Source: JBGSIC01 sp041751875 (GTDB lineage: Bacteria > Bdellovibrionota > FAC87 > UBA2466 > JACKAF01). Taken from it: a stretch of DNA of 64,000 nt. The notes beneath the pieces were generated by a model. The model had not been told where the DNA came from. It ran no database searches and saw only the letters and a program-made list of their open reading frames with translations. Position 1 is the stretch's first letter, and the number at the start of each line of letters is the position of its first letter. Positions 51,135 through 59,406 of this stretch are shown piece after piece. The DNA lies in assembly GCA_041751875.1 (NCBI GenBank), contig JBGSIC010000029.1:124001-188000 (forward strand). The letters are read 5' to 3'. Made by a program: the position numbers and the translations under genes.

Positions 51135-52586
51135 CTAGGGCTGCGCAGACGCAGGTGGTGCTTTAACAACAGGGGGCACTGAGGTGTGTAGGGGAATCTT
51201 AGGAAGTTGCGCCGTATGGGTCTTTTCCAGGTAGGCGATCATTTGATCGGCAGTAAGTGACCGATCCAAGATCTTCGTTTTCTGGGAAGCAATAGCGCGC
51301 TGCATGTCAGTTGCGAGATTTGTTTCCACAATGTTCCACTGATCATCGGCTAACCAGAGTACCATTTTCACGTCCGTCTTCTTTTCTTTGCCCAACGTTA
51401 CGGGCCCTTGATAGATCGCTTCAACGCGATACAAACCGGCAGAATCTTTTTTGATCGAAACCCAAGGGTTTTGCGCAAGTTGTAGCTGAGAGAACTTTTG
51501 CGCCAGATGTGCTCTGACACCCGCTATGAAATAGGGAATGAGGCGTGGGAACACGTCATTGATTTTTTCTTGCGAGGGTAAAAGGTAATACGCGTACGGA
51601 TGGGGCGCACCTGGGAAAGTCTGAGCGAAGATTTGCGTGCGAGCGCTGGCCAGGGCACGTGACGAATGACTGTTGAGCGGCCCCACCAGGAATGCAATAT
51701 CTTTTAGCAGGTAGCTTTTCTTCTTTTCTGGATCGGTTTCCTGTTGGTACGCCATAAAAAGGGCAAGTTCGGCGCGTTTGTAGTCGGGAGGAGCTTTCAG
51801 AAACTCATTCAGGGCCGCGAGTGGCTGCTTTGCCTTGAGGAGCAAATTTCCATAGGCTGGGAAGAGTTTGTTCTTCGAGTAGTAATCAGCTGCGACTTTA
51901 AAGGCCTTTTGCCCGATCGCATCCTGGGGGTTTTCGGAAACGAGTTCTTCTAGAATGGAAAGTTGTGTCTGCGGATCAATCGCGAATTCCGAAATGGCTT
52001 CTTCATAAACTTCAGCGCGTTCCTCGTCGCTTTGAGCGCGTTCCTCGTCGCTTTGAGCGCGTTCCATCGTAGGGTCGGCCAACTTCTCTTGGAACTCCGA
52101 GGAAAAATGGTGAACGAGATAGGTGGCACCAAAAAAAGCGACCACGAAAAAAATAGTCATCCCAGGATGGCTGCGCTTGGAAGGGGGACGTGCCTTGGGC
52201 ATTTTTCTGTACTTCTGTTTATGCACAGGCCTCGGCTTTGAACCTTTGCGTGAAAAAGTGGCTGGCAGAGGGGGCGGTGGCTGAAGTAAATGCGGATCGA
52301 CTTTGCCTGTTTTGATTTCGTTGAGAATATGGGGATTGGTTTTTTCGAGCTCTTCGTTGCGTGTATCGAAACTCGTAAGTGTTTGTGGGGAACCAAAAAG
52401 CTCATCAAAAGGCGCAACTTCCACGAGTGGCGTCCAGTTGGTCATGCCTTCATGCCAAATCAGAATCTGATTGGTGTACTTTTCTTTGTTTGCAACCTTC
52501 AAAACTTGCGCGGTGGTGAGGGGACCCTTCTGGTCTCCGCGGATCGCTAAATAGTAGAAGGGTTGTGACGCGCCGGGATGGCTCAT
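51135..52586 (-). CDS. Membrane protein with N-terminal GYF_2 domain
   Basis: The 483-aa protein begins with a GYF_2-type domain (FYYLAIRGDQKGPLTTAQVLKV ... WHEGMTNWTPL, residues 10-55), a small peptide-binding or regulatory module. A basic Pro-rich linker, one membrane helix (MTIFFVVAFFGATYLV, about 143-158), a short tandem repeat and a helical TPR-like region follow. The last 150 residues look like a beta-rich domain. It lies 17 bases downstream of the RelA/SpoT-like gene and is probably co-transcribed with it. A small hairpin (AGATGC / GCATCT, 51098-51116) follows the stop. Confidence 0.65.
   Translation of the reverse strand: MSHPGASQPFYYLAIRGDQKGPLTTAQVLKVANKEKYTNQILIWHEGMTNWTPLVEVAPFDELFGSPQTLTSFDTRNEELEKTNPHILNEIKTGKVDPHLLQPPPPLPATFSRKGSKPRPVHKQKYRKMPKARPPSKRSHPGMTIFFVVAFFGATYLVHHFSSEFQEKLADPTMERAQSDEERAQSDEERAEVYEEAISEFAIDPQTQLSILEELVSENPQDAIGQKAFKVAADYYSKNKLFPAYGNLLLKAKQPLAALNEFLKAPPDYKRAELALFMAYQQETDPEKKKSYLLKDIAFLVGPLNSHSSRALASARTQIFAQTFPGAPHPYAYYLLPSQEKINDVFPRLIPYFIAGVRAHLAQKFSQLQLAQNPWVSIKKDSAGLYRVEAIYQGPVTLGKEKKTDVKMVLWLADDQWNIVETNLATDMQRAIASQKTKILDRSLTADQMIAYLEKTHTAQLPKIPLHTSVPPVVKAPPASAQP
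52015..52065. repeat. 21-bp tandem repeat in the GYF-domain gene
   Basis: Two exact 21-base units (52015-52035 and 52036-52056) and a nine-base partial copy encode consecutive ERAQSDE heptads right after the membrane helix. The repeat keeps the frame, so unit number could vary without breaking the gene. Confidence 0.85.
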
Positions 52587-52603
52587 CTATAAATTATAAC
52601 ATC

Positions 52604-53812
52604 TTAAACCGTCGCGAAGCGGCGCCCAAAAACACGATTTCTTGCCACCTCGTGTTGTTTTCGACGGTATTCTTCATGATTGCTCTTGCCGAAGATGCTG
52701 TCCGCGTACGATTTGACGTCCATAATCTGAATTTCGTAGGGGAAGAAGTAGTACTCATGCGGCGGCACGGCGTGAGGGAAAATCTCGTTAAAAATCTGAC
52801 GGCCGCCCGGAAGGCTTTCCAGTTGCTTCTGCATGGACGAGTAGGCGTGAAACTGTGGGTGAGCCACCTTGACTAGTTCGCGGCAGGTGAACTGGATGGC
52901 CTTGTAGTACTCACTGCTATTGGGGTTAGCGAGGTTTTTATCTTTTTTTCGGTAATAAATGCGTCGTTCGATGCGGCGAATCCATTTGGGTATATCAATC
53001 GCCTTTTTCTTCGACTTACTGATCGCGACGACAAGTTTTTCCATTTCCGCTTTAAATCGAACCGTATCAATCAGCCGGTTTCGAACGCGAGAAGGACGAA
53101 TACTCGGGGTGCTAATTACGTTCTTGTGCAGCAGAAAACGAACCGCTCTCATCGCATCCACTTTGTTTTCGGTTACTAATCGGAATCCAATGCGATCGTA
53201 AATCACTTCAACGGTGTTTTCTGCTTTGTGCAAAAGTTTGATGACTTCGCGATCGCGATCTTTTCTGTCTTTCTTTTTAAAGAAGAGCAACTTTACTCCG
53301 CCGCCTTCTTCTTTTTTACCCAGGTAAATCGCTCCATCGCTGCTATCGACATAGAGATGCCCATCGAGGCGACCGAGCACTTGGTTCTGAGCTTGCTCGA
53401 AATAACGCAAACGAGGATCGTGCGCGAGATGGATGAGTACATGTGCGACACGTAAAATGGCACACGCCCAAAGACGGTCGATGCTGTCTGAAGTCTGAGA
53501 GGCCATCACGAGAATGCGGCGTAGGTCTTTGATCGCTTCGCGCGAGCGCATGTGGTCCGGTACGCGGGGGTATTCAGGGTCGTGAAGGGTTTTTTCGATG
53601 AAAGCGACGGCGCCTTCAATGTAGCCCCAAATATGGTCGATATCTTCTTGGCTACCGGGATCGTATCCGTAGGCGTGAAGAAAGCTTGTCGCTTCTTCCA
53701 TGGAGCGGACTTCCAAATGAGGGACGTCCAGAATGGAAATACCATCGAGAGCCACTTCGAGGAGGGGCCACGGGAACTGATAGTCTTGGACGTCGCTCAC
53801 GCGGGAGACCAT
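52604..53812 (-). CDS. RelA/SpoT-like nucleotidyltransferase fold protein (TIGR04552-like)
   Basis: The 402-aa protein carries the ordered signatures of (p)ppGpp synthetase domains in altered form. YDRIGFRLV (Asp206) matches the D-x-x-G-x-R strand, EYYKAIQFTC (about 301-310) matches the GY(R/Q)S(I/L)H loop with His replaced by Gln, and FPYEIQIMD (358-365) matches the VEIQIRT strand. A basic segment (FFKKKDRKDRDREVIKLLHK) precedes them as in the ATP-binding lysine/arginine region. From memory it resembles a conserved deltaproteobacterial family named TIGR04552; this could not be checked. Activity is unknown. Confidence 0.6.
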   Translation of the reverse strand: MVSRVSDVQDYQFPWPLLEVALDGISILDVPHLEVRSMEEATSFLHAYGYDPGSQEDIDHIWGYIEGAVAFIEKTLHDPEYPRVPDHMRSREAIKDLRRILVMASQTSDSIDRLWACAILRVAHVLIHLAHDPRLRYFEQAQNQVLGRLDGHLYVDSSDGAIYLGKKEEGGGVKLLFFKKKDRKDRDREVIKLLHKAENTVEVIYDRIGFRLVTENKVDAMRAVRFLLHKNVISTPSIRPSRVRNRLIDTVRFKAEMEKLVVAISKSKKKAIDIPKWIRRIERRIYYRKKDKNLANPNSSEYYKAIQFTCRELVKVAHPQFHAYSSMQKQLESLPGGRQIFNEIFPHAVPPHEYYFFPYEIQIMDVKSYADSIFGKSNHEEYRRKQHEVARNRVFGRRFATV

Positions 53813-53832
53813 AGCATAAAAGGGGGGCTCCG

Positions 53833-53862
53833 TTGACTAGAGGCACTCTTTCAGTCTGAATA
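53833..53862 (+). promoter_or_regulatory. Sigma-70-like promoter before the class D beta-lactamase
   Basis: TTGACT (53833-53838) is followed after 18 bases by TGAATA (53857-53862). A small hairpin (CCCCC / GGGGG, about 53870-53887) lies in the leader. Confidence 0.4.
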
Positions 53863-53916
53863 ACCCAAACCCCCGTCAGAAGGGGGCTAGAAATGCCTTT
53901 GCCGGAGGGTACCCCC

Positions 53917-54723
53917 ATGAAACTGCTCGCACTTCTTCCCTTTGTTTTAGTGGCCTGTTCTTCCACCCCCGCCAAAAAAGCGGATCATTTCGAGGGAATG
54001 AGGGGGTGTTTCCTTCTTTACAATTTAAAGACCCAGAGCCTTGAAGCCCAAATGGGGGAAGAAGCTTTCTGCAACGAGCAGCTACCGGCTTCGTCTAGCT
54101 TCAAGGTACCTCTTGCCGTGATGGCCTTCGATTCAGGCGTGCTCAAAGATGAGAACACAGTTCTTAAGTGGGACGGGAAGAAGCGAGAACTTAAAACCCA
54201 CAACCAAGATCACAACGGCAAAACCTGGATGCGTGATTCGGTAATTTGGTTTTCTCAAGACGTCTCAAAAAAAATGGGAAAGAAAAAGTTACAAAAGTAT
54301 TTGAAAGACTTTGATTACGGAAACCAAGATCTCTCCGGAGGACTGACAACGGCCTGGATCCTGCGAGCCGATGATAAAGGCGCCCTAAAGATCTCTGCAA
54401 ACGAGCAGCTGGAATTTATGAAAAAGCTTTGGGGCGACTCCTTACCCGCTTCCAAGCGCGCCATGCAAATCGCGCGCGATATTACGTTTCTTGAAGAGTC
54501 TCCTAACGGATACAAACTTCACGGCAAAACGGGCTCTAACTTTTACGACAAAGAACGAAACTTGCGTATTGGGTGGTTTGTTTCGCACCTCCAGAAGGGA
54601 GACCAGCAATACATCGCCATCAGTACTTTTAGCGATCGCGCACCTAGCGAGAACAAAGGTTACGGGGGCGGTGCTGCGAAAGAGATCACAAAGAAAATTT
54701 TTGCGGAGAAGGGATTGTGGTGA
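53917..54723 (+). CDS. Class D beta-lactamase-like lipoprotein
   Basis: The 268-aa protein starts at 53917 (GGAGG eight bases upstream) with a lipoprotein signal LALLPFVLVACSS (lipidated Cys14). The active-site motifs of class D enzymes are all present: SxxK as SSFK (Ser60, Lys63), an SxV-like SVI (Ser108), YGN (134-136) and KTGS (Lys204). Lys63 would be carboxylated in a true OXA-type enzyme. It could hydrolyse beta-lactams or be a penicillin-recognising relative with a cell-wall role. Membrane anchoring is less usual for OXA enzymes. A DoxX gene follows after 36 bases. Confidence 0.85.
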   Translation: MKLLALLPFVLVACSSTPAKKADHFEGMRGCFLLYNLKTQSLEAQMGEEAFCNEQLPASSSFKVPLAVMAFDSGVLKDENTVLKWDGKKRELKTHNQDHNGKTWMRDSVIWFSQDVSKKMGKKKLQKYLKDFDYGNQDLSGGLTTAWILRADDKGALKISANEQLEFMKKLWGDSLPASKRAMQIARDITFLEESPNGYKLHGKTGSNFYDKERNLRIGWFVSHLQKGDQQYIAISTFSDRAPSENKGYGGGAAKEITKKIFAEKGLW

Positions 54724-54759
54724 GTTAGAATACTTAGCGACAATCACCAGGGAGACATC

Positions 54760-55143
54760 ATGAATAGCAAGAAAGCGATTATAACTGGCCGGGCTTTAAC
54801 CACCCTCATTAGTCTTCAGTTTGGGTTTAGCGGAGTGATGAAGCTTTTCTACAAGTCTTTTTATCCTCAGATGCCTCAGGAACTGGCGCGCATCGGGTTG
54901 CCGGAGAATCTTATGTTCGGACTTGGCGTTCTGGAGCTTGCTTGCGTGATTGCTTACGCGATTCCTCAGACGGCGGTACTGGGAGCAGTGCTGATGACAG
55001 GTTATATTGGCGGCGCAATGCTGACGCATCTTCGGATTGGTGAACCCGTTTACATGCACATCTTCTTGGGCATTGTGATGTGGTTGGGAATTTATCTGCG
55101 CGAGCCGCGGCTGCATTCATTGATGCCGATTAGAAAGAAATAG
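54760..55143 (+). CDS. DoxX-like integral membrane protein
   Basis: A 127-aa protein with four hydrophobic helices, the pattern of DoxX_2-type proteins (LQFGFSGVMKLFY ... IGLPENLMFGLGVLELACVIAYAIPQTAVLGAVLMTGYIGGAMLTHLRIGEP). Members are small membrane proteins of uncertain, probably redox-linked, function. GGGAG precedes the ATG, and it may share the promoter of the beta-lactamase gene. Confidence 0.8.
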   Translation: MNSKKAIITGRALTTLISLQFGFSGVMKLFYKSFYPQMPQELARIGLPENLMFGLGVLELACVIAYAIPQTAVLGAVLMTGYIGGAMLTHLRIGEPVYMHIFLGIVMWLGIYLREPRLHSLMPIRKK

Positions 55144-55256
55144 TGCGCGCGATTTTCACTGGCGATTGAAAGCCAGCTATGCAGGGATTGTCGGGCACTT
55201 AAGGCCCTCGGGAAAGCGTCCATCGTGCTTTGGGGAGCGAGTCCCTCGGGTATAAT

Positions 55257-55370
55257 CGGAGAGGGTGAGATTTACCTTCCGAGCTCCGCGAGGAAGCAAA
55301 TCACCAAAAAAACCGGAGAGGGTGAGATTTACCTTCCGAGCTCCGCGAGGAAGCAAATCACTAAAAAAAC
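55257..55370. repeat. Two 57-bp tandem repeats that copy the 3' end of tRNA-Ser(TGA)
   Basis: Units 55257-55313 and 55314-55370 differ at one base and are followed directly by the tRNA gene. Each begins (plus strand) with the 17 bases CGGAGAGGGTGAGATTT, identical to the 3' end of the tRNA at 55371-55387. Each also holds a GAGCTC-centred segment flanked by TTCC / GGAA and a run of A (T on the tRNA strand). The array lies downstream of the tRNA in its direction of transcription. Confidence 0.92.
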
Positions 55371-55457
55371 CGGAGAGGGTGAGATTTGAACTCACGGAAC
55401 TCTTACGAGCTCAACGGTTTTCAAGACCGCCGCTTTCAACCACTCAGCCACCTCTCC
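55371..55457 (-). tRNA. tRNA-Ser (anticodon TGA)
   Basis: The acceptor GGAGAGG pairs with CCTCTCC, the anticodon loop CTTGAAA gives TGA, and a long variable arm is present. CCA is not encoded. Its 3' terminal 17 bases recur twice in the tandem repeats downstream. Confidence 0.95.
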
Positions 55458-55516
55458 ACACCAGATGAGCGGACAGGATAGCGGCTCTTTCGCTTATTCC
55501 AAGTAAATTCTGATTC

Positions 55517-56194
55517 TTACATCTCAAAGCGCAGACCAGCCATGTACTCTTCGTGGCTTAGGTCGATCTGGTTTTGCGAGCCCACTGATTGAGAGCGGCC
55601 GTACTGAAGGGTCAGATAAGTAGAGTTGATTCCGATTTCACGATCCAAAACTTTTGCCGCCTCAGTGTCAATCGCGCTCAGATTGATTTCAAGTCCACCT
55701 GAAAACTCCACCGAGCGAAACATCTGGGTCGCTCGCTGGTCCTGATAGGCCCACGTCACGCCAGCGCCTACTTTTGCAAAGGGCACGACAATCTGGCGAT
55801 CGACAAAATCCAGTCGGTAGCTCACAAAGCTCTTTATCGGAACCAACGTGACACGGTAGGTGCCAGTCGAGATTTGGGCGCTAGTTCCTAAAATGGCCGC
55901 GGTCCCAATTCCAATACCAAACTTACCCAGGCTTTGGATGGGTAACCATTCAAAATCCAAGTGAATCGCGTGATTTGCGCTGCTGTTGGTGACCCCTGGA
56001 GCGAACTCAAAATCCGGAAAATGAATCGCCCCGTAGCCGATATCGAGGCCAAAGCTCATGGGGCTTTCACGGCGATAGTTGCCGCTCATTTCTGCGTAGG
56101 AATCGGCTTGGGCGGGCGCCACCCAAAAGGCGAGCAACAGAAGACAACTCCCCAGGAGAAGGCTGATTTTTCTCATTTCGCGATTCTTACCCAT
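55517..56194 (-). CDS. Outer membrane beta-barrel-like protein
   Basis: The 225-aa protein starts at 56194 (GGAG five bases upstream). A signal peptide (LLLGSCLLLLAFWVAPAQA) is followed by alternating strands with a Gly/aromatic pattern (SFGLDIGYGAIHF, KFGIGIGTAAILG, VVPFAKVGAGVTWAYQ). It ends in a strand with a C-terminal hydrophobic residue (YMAGLRFEM), as expected for an eight- to ten-stranded barrel. Ligand or role is unknown. It stands alone near tRNA-Ser. Confidence 0.65.
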   Translation of the reverse strand: MGKNREMRKISLLLGSCLLLLAFWVAPAQADSYAEMSGNYRRESPMSFGLDIGYGAIHFPDFEFAPGVTNSSANHAIHLDFEWLPIQSLGKFGIGIGTAAILGTSAQISTGTYRVTLVPIKSFVSYRLDFVDRQIVVPFAKVGAGVTWAYQDQRATQMFRSVEFSGGLEINLSAIDTEAAKVLDREIGINSTYLTLQYGRSQSVGSQNQIDLSHEEYMAGLRFEM

Positions 56195-56319
56195 TCTGGC
56201 TCCTTTTTCACGCTGCACCTAATTAAAGGCGAGGCAAGTACCCTAAAATATGGATATCTCCCAATTTGCGGCCCCGTCATTCTGTGCTAAAAACAGACTT
56301 TCACGTTGAAGGGTGTGCG

Positions 56320-57030
56320 ATGACGACATTGACCTTTATTCTCTCTTTAATGGGAACCGTTGCCCTACTGGGCGGGTTCTACCTAGCCGTTATGACCATT
56401 TTCGGTCTGAGAACCAAAGTTTCTCGACCGCGCTATGGTTTAGTTTCCTCCCAGCCAGGACAAGTCGCGTTCTGGATGTCGTGGGACCCGGGTGTCTATG
56501 TGGTGGAGGCGTACCGGATCACTATCACAGTTTACCACCCGACTGGGCTGAATAAAGAGTTCAGGGCTTCCTACACCCTGTACCCACCACCTAAATCTTC
56601 GTTTCTCCAGCCAATTATTTTGCCCGCCCCATTGAGGAATTTGATTGAGAGTAAGTCCGTCAAGGGGTCTGAGGCGGTACTTACTTTTGCGGCACGCACG
56701 ACAGACGAACGTTGTATTTTGAAAGACTATTCTCTGGCCAAATTCCGCAAAGTTTATTCCGAGAAACCGACCAAGGTAAAAGGGGTGCAGGAATTGCCGG
56801 CATTGGCGATTGATGAACCTGCGACCAGCACATTGGATTACGAAGAACTGGTTGCTTATAAAGAGCGTATTGGCGGCCTGATAGCGGCGGCTAAGGCGAA
56901 GGAAGCAGCTCAGAAGAAAGCCAAGGAAGCGGCTGCCGCAGCGGCAAATCAGCCGCCGACTTCGGCCGGCGGAGCGCCCCAAGACAAACCGGTGGCGGCC
57001 AAGCCCGTGGTCGCAGAAGATAAGGCGTAG
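56320..57030 (+). CDS. Membrane-anchored protein of unknown function, Ala/Lys-rich tail
   Basis: The 236-aa protein has an N-terminal membrane helix (LTFILSLMGTVALLGGFYLAVMTIFGL), a globular beta-rich part of about 130 residues and a C-terminal helix and tail dominated by Ala, Lys and Pro (KAKEAAQKKAKEAAAAAANQ). The start at 56320 is chosen because the longer frame has no protein character before it. The DUF1844 gene starts one base after its stop, so the two form an operon. No family was recognised. Confidence 0.6.
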   Translation: MTTLTFILSLMGTVALLGGFYLAVMTIFGLRTKVSRPRYGLVSSQPGQVAFWMSWDPGVYVVEAYRITITVYHPTGLNKEFRASYTLYPPPKSSFLQPIILPAPLRNLIESKSVKGSEAVLTFAARTTDERCILKDYSLAKFRKVYSEKPTKVKGVQELPALAIDEPATSTLDYEELVAYKERIGGLIAAAKAKEAAQKKAKEAAAAAANQPPTSAGGAPQDKPVAAKPVVAEDKA

Positions 57031-57031
57031 T

Positions 57032-57421
57032 ATGGGAAAAGATGAAAAAGAAGAATTTCGCGTAGTAGACCGCAGGCATTCCTCCGCGGAATCAAAAACG
57101 GAACAACCCAAGGAAAAACCTAAATCCGGCGATGGATTTACCATGAAGGACGCCCCGAAAAAGGAAAGCGTTCCGTCTGAGATTGATTTTTCTACCTTTG
57201 TTCTTTCTCTTGCGACCGGTGCGATGATCAACATGGGCCTTGCTCCCGATCCCACCACGAACAAAGTTGAGAAGAACGACATGCTCGCAAAGCAGAACAT
57301 CGACATTCTGGCTTTGCTCCAAGAAAAAACGAAAGGGAACCTTTCGGAAGCAGAGCAGGATCTCATCGATAATCTTTTGACCGAGATCCGAATTCGCTTT
57401 GTCCAGAAGGGCAAGGCCTAG
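57032..57421 (+). CDS. DUF1844 family protein
   Basis: The 129-aa protein has a charged N-terminal half and the DUF1844 core SEIDFSTFVLSLATGAMINMGLAPDP ... NIDILALLQEKTKGNLSEAEQDLIDNLLTEIRIRFVQ. The family is widespread in deltaproteobacterial-type genomes and has no established function. It follows the membrane-anchored gene directly. The 151 bases after it contain no clear gene. Confidence 0.8.
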   Translation: MGKDEKEEFRVVDRRHSSAESKTEQPKEKPKSGDGFTMKDAPKKESVPSEIDFSTFVLSLATGAMINMGLAPDPTTNKVEKNDMLAKQNIDILALLQEKTKGNLSEAEQDLIDNLLTEIRIRFVQKGKA

Positions 57422-57572
57422 CGCCGGCAATCTCTGCGCGTTGTTCCAAAGCGTCCCACGTTCGAAGAAAACTCCATCATTCTAACGTCTTCTACAAAGC
57501 GGGCTCGTTTACGCAAAATTTAAGATCCCTTCAAGGGGAGTTTTCATTTATGGCCGATCCTATTAGTGAGCC

Positions 57573-58271
57573 ATGCGACACCAAACCTCCTTTCTCGCCG
57601 ACTTTCACGTTCACTCAACCTTCAGCGACGGTAAAGTTCCCATGCCTGAGGTTATCGACTTGTACGGCAAAAGGGGATTTGGAGCCATCGCGATCACCGA
57701 TCACATAGCGGAAGACGATTCATTTGTAGGTAAGGCGGCCGTGGTACTCGGCCAGGTGCTCACGCGAGCGACCTTTCCTTTATATATGGAGATTCTCAAA
57801 ACAGAAGCAGCCCGCGCGTGGGAACAATACCAGATGGTGGTGATTCCCGGTTTTGAGCTCAGTAAGAACTCGATTTCGAATCATCGGTCAGCCCACGTTC
57901 TTGGTTTGGGCATTACCGACTATGTTTCAGCGGACGGCGACCCAGTTGACCTCGTGAAGCAGATTCACGCTCAGGGCGCGCTCGCGATTGCGGCACACCC
58001 CGTCCATACTAGAAAAAACGAAAAACAGACCTACCACCTTTGGGACAGACGGCGAGAACTTGCCAATCATTTTGATGCCTGGGAAGTGGCGAGCGGGCCC
58101 TTCATTTTTGATGAAGTAAAAAAGAGTAAGCTGCCGGTCATCGCAAGTAGCGACCTGCACCGCCCGCAGCAAATGCGATCTTGGAAAACAGTTCTTCATT
58201 GCGAACGCAAACAAGAAGCCATTCTATCAGCGATAAAACGACAGGAGTTGGGGACTTGGTTTTACTCTTAA
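57573..58271 (+). CDS. PHP-domain metal-dependent phosphoesterase
   Basis: The 232-aa protein has the PHP motifs: I DFHVHSTFSDGK, II AIAITDHIAEDD, III a mid-sequence IPGFELSKN with His residues around SAHVLGLG, and IV AAHPVHTRKN with ASSDLHRPQQM. These bind three metal ions and hydrolyse phosphate esters; the substrate is unknown. The glycosyltransferase gene starts one base after its stop. Confidence 0.85.
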   Translation: MRHQTSFLADFHVHSTFSDGKVPMPEVIDLYGKRGFGAIAITDHIAEDDSFVGKAAVVLGQVLTRATFPLYMEILKTEAARAWEQYQMVVIPGFELSKNSISNHRSAHVLGLGITDYVSADGDPVDLVKQIHAQGALAIAAHPVHTRKNEKQTYHLWDRRRELANHFDAWEVASGPFIFDEVKKSKLPVIASSDLHRPQQMRSWKTVLHCERKQEAILSAIKRQELGTWFYS

Positions 58272-58272
58272 T

Positions 58273-59397
58273 ATGATTCTATTCATTATCATTGTTGCTT
58301 ATCTGTTCGCTTTTCTCCCCTTTTCCTACACGCTTATCGGCGTGGTGACGACGCTAAGTAAGCTCTTAGGAAAATCTCTTTTCTGTCCCATTCGCTTTGA
58401 GCCCATCTCCATTTTAAAACCGATCAAAGGGCATGATCCTGATTTAGAGAAGAATCTCCGGAGTTTCTTGGAGCAGAACTACCCTTTCTATGAGGTTATT
58501 TTTTGCATTAGTGACAGCGAAGATCCTGCTCGCGCGGTCATAGAAGGACTGATGAAAGAATCCACAGTTCCCACCCGGCTGGTGGTTGCCCCTTTTAACG
58601 GGGGCAATCCCAAGGTAGGCCTTCTGGAAGCCGGGATGAAACAAGCTGCGCATGAATGGATTTTAGTCAGTGATAGCAATGTGGTCGTGGAGAACGACTT
58701 TTTGCGCTCGCTTAATATGCATATGGAATCCAAAGTGGGTGTCACCACCTCAGCGGTAAGGGCGGTGGCGGGTAAGGGCTTGGGGGGGCAGCTTGAAGCA
58801 ACTTATCTCAATACGATTTGTGCACGTTCGCTATACCTGTCCGAGGCCTTTATGGGCGGGTACGTGCTGGGTAAAACTATGTTCTTCCACCGTGATGTCA
58901 TTGAGCGTATTGGCGGCATGCGCACTCTTTCCCGGTACATCGCCGAGGATTTTATGACTGGCTTCGCGATGAAGCAACTGGGGCTTCGCGTCTCGTTGCT
59001 TTCGCGCCCCGTACGCCAAACGCTGGGCGCGGTTTCTCTAAAGGCTCACTGGGATAGACATCTACGATGGGGGCGCATTCGCAAATACCAAACGCCACTA
59101 TTTTTCATGATTGAGTGGATGCAATCGTTTGCTCTTGGCCTGATTTTGTTTGTGCTTGCGACCGCCTTGGCTGGAGTTCCGATTCTCGTTCCCACGCTTA
59201 TTTATTCTCTTCTTTGGTTTCTCGCCGACTGGACCCAAGACAGTTTTGTTGGCGGAAAGCTGCGCTTAAGTTTCCTGTGGGCATGGCCTCTGCGCGAACT
59301 CATGGCCATTCCCCATTGGATTCACTGTGCTTGGGGAAACACGGTTTCCTGGCGAGGGCGGGCGATGCAGATAGCGCCAGGCGGGGTCTTTCGGTAG
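58273..59397 (+). CDS. GT2-type membrane glycosyltransferase (ceramide glucosyltransferase/HpnI-like)
   Basis: The 374-aa protein has an N-terminal membrane helix, a GT-A catalytic domain opening ISILKPIKGHDPDLEKNLRSF, a D-x-D-like DSN motif, the acidic SRYIAEDFMTGFAMKQLG and a (Q/R)xxRW-type motif in DRHLRWGRIRK. C-terminal helices follow. The SILKPIKG opening is characteristic of the ceramide glucosyltransferase (GT21) and HpnI group, so the acceptor may be a lipid. It is coupled to the PHP-domain gene upstream. Confidence 0.8.
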   Translation: MILFIIIVAYLFAFLPFSYTLIGVVTTLSKLLGKSLFCPIRFEPISILKPIKGHDPDLEKNLRSFLEQNYPFYEVIFCISDSEDPARAVIEGLMKESTVPTRLVVAPFNGGNPKVGLLEAGMKQAAHEWILVSDSNVVVENDFLRSLNMHMESKVGVTTSAVRAVAGKGLGGQLEATYLNTICARSLYLSEAFMGGYVLGKTMFFHRDVIERIGGMRTLSRYIAEDFMTGFAMKQLGLRVSLLSRPVRQTLGAVSLKAHWDRHLRWGRIRKYQTPLFFMIEWMQSFALGLILFVLATALAGVPILVPTLIYSLLWFLADWTQDSFVGGKLRLSFLWAWPLRELMAIPHWIHCAWGNTVSWRGRAMQIAPGGVFR

Positions 59398-59406
59398 AGC
59401 GAAACG

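Noticed and set aside
55257..55387. The 57-bp repeats considered as a CRISPR array
   Set aside because: There are no unique spacers; the units are directly adjacent and derive from the tRNA 3' end.
55177..55395. A 72-codon minus-strand frame running through the 57-bp repeats
   Set aside because: It stays open only because the repeat length is a multiple of three; its product is a repeat of tRNA-derived codons and has no ribosome binding site of note.
56440..57414. A 324-codon minus-strand frame opposite the genes at 56320 and 57032
   Set aside because: The plus-strand genes have a membrane helix, a good start context and a recognised DUF1844 domain; the antisense product is Arg/Phe/Cys-rich without any motif.
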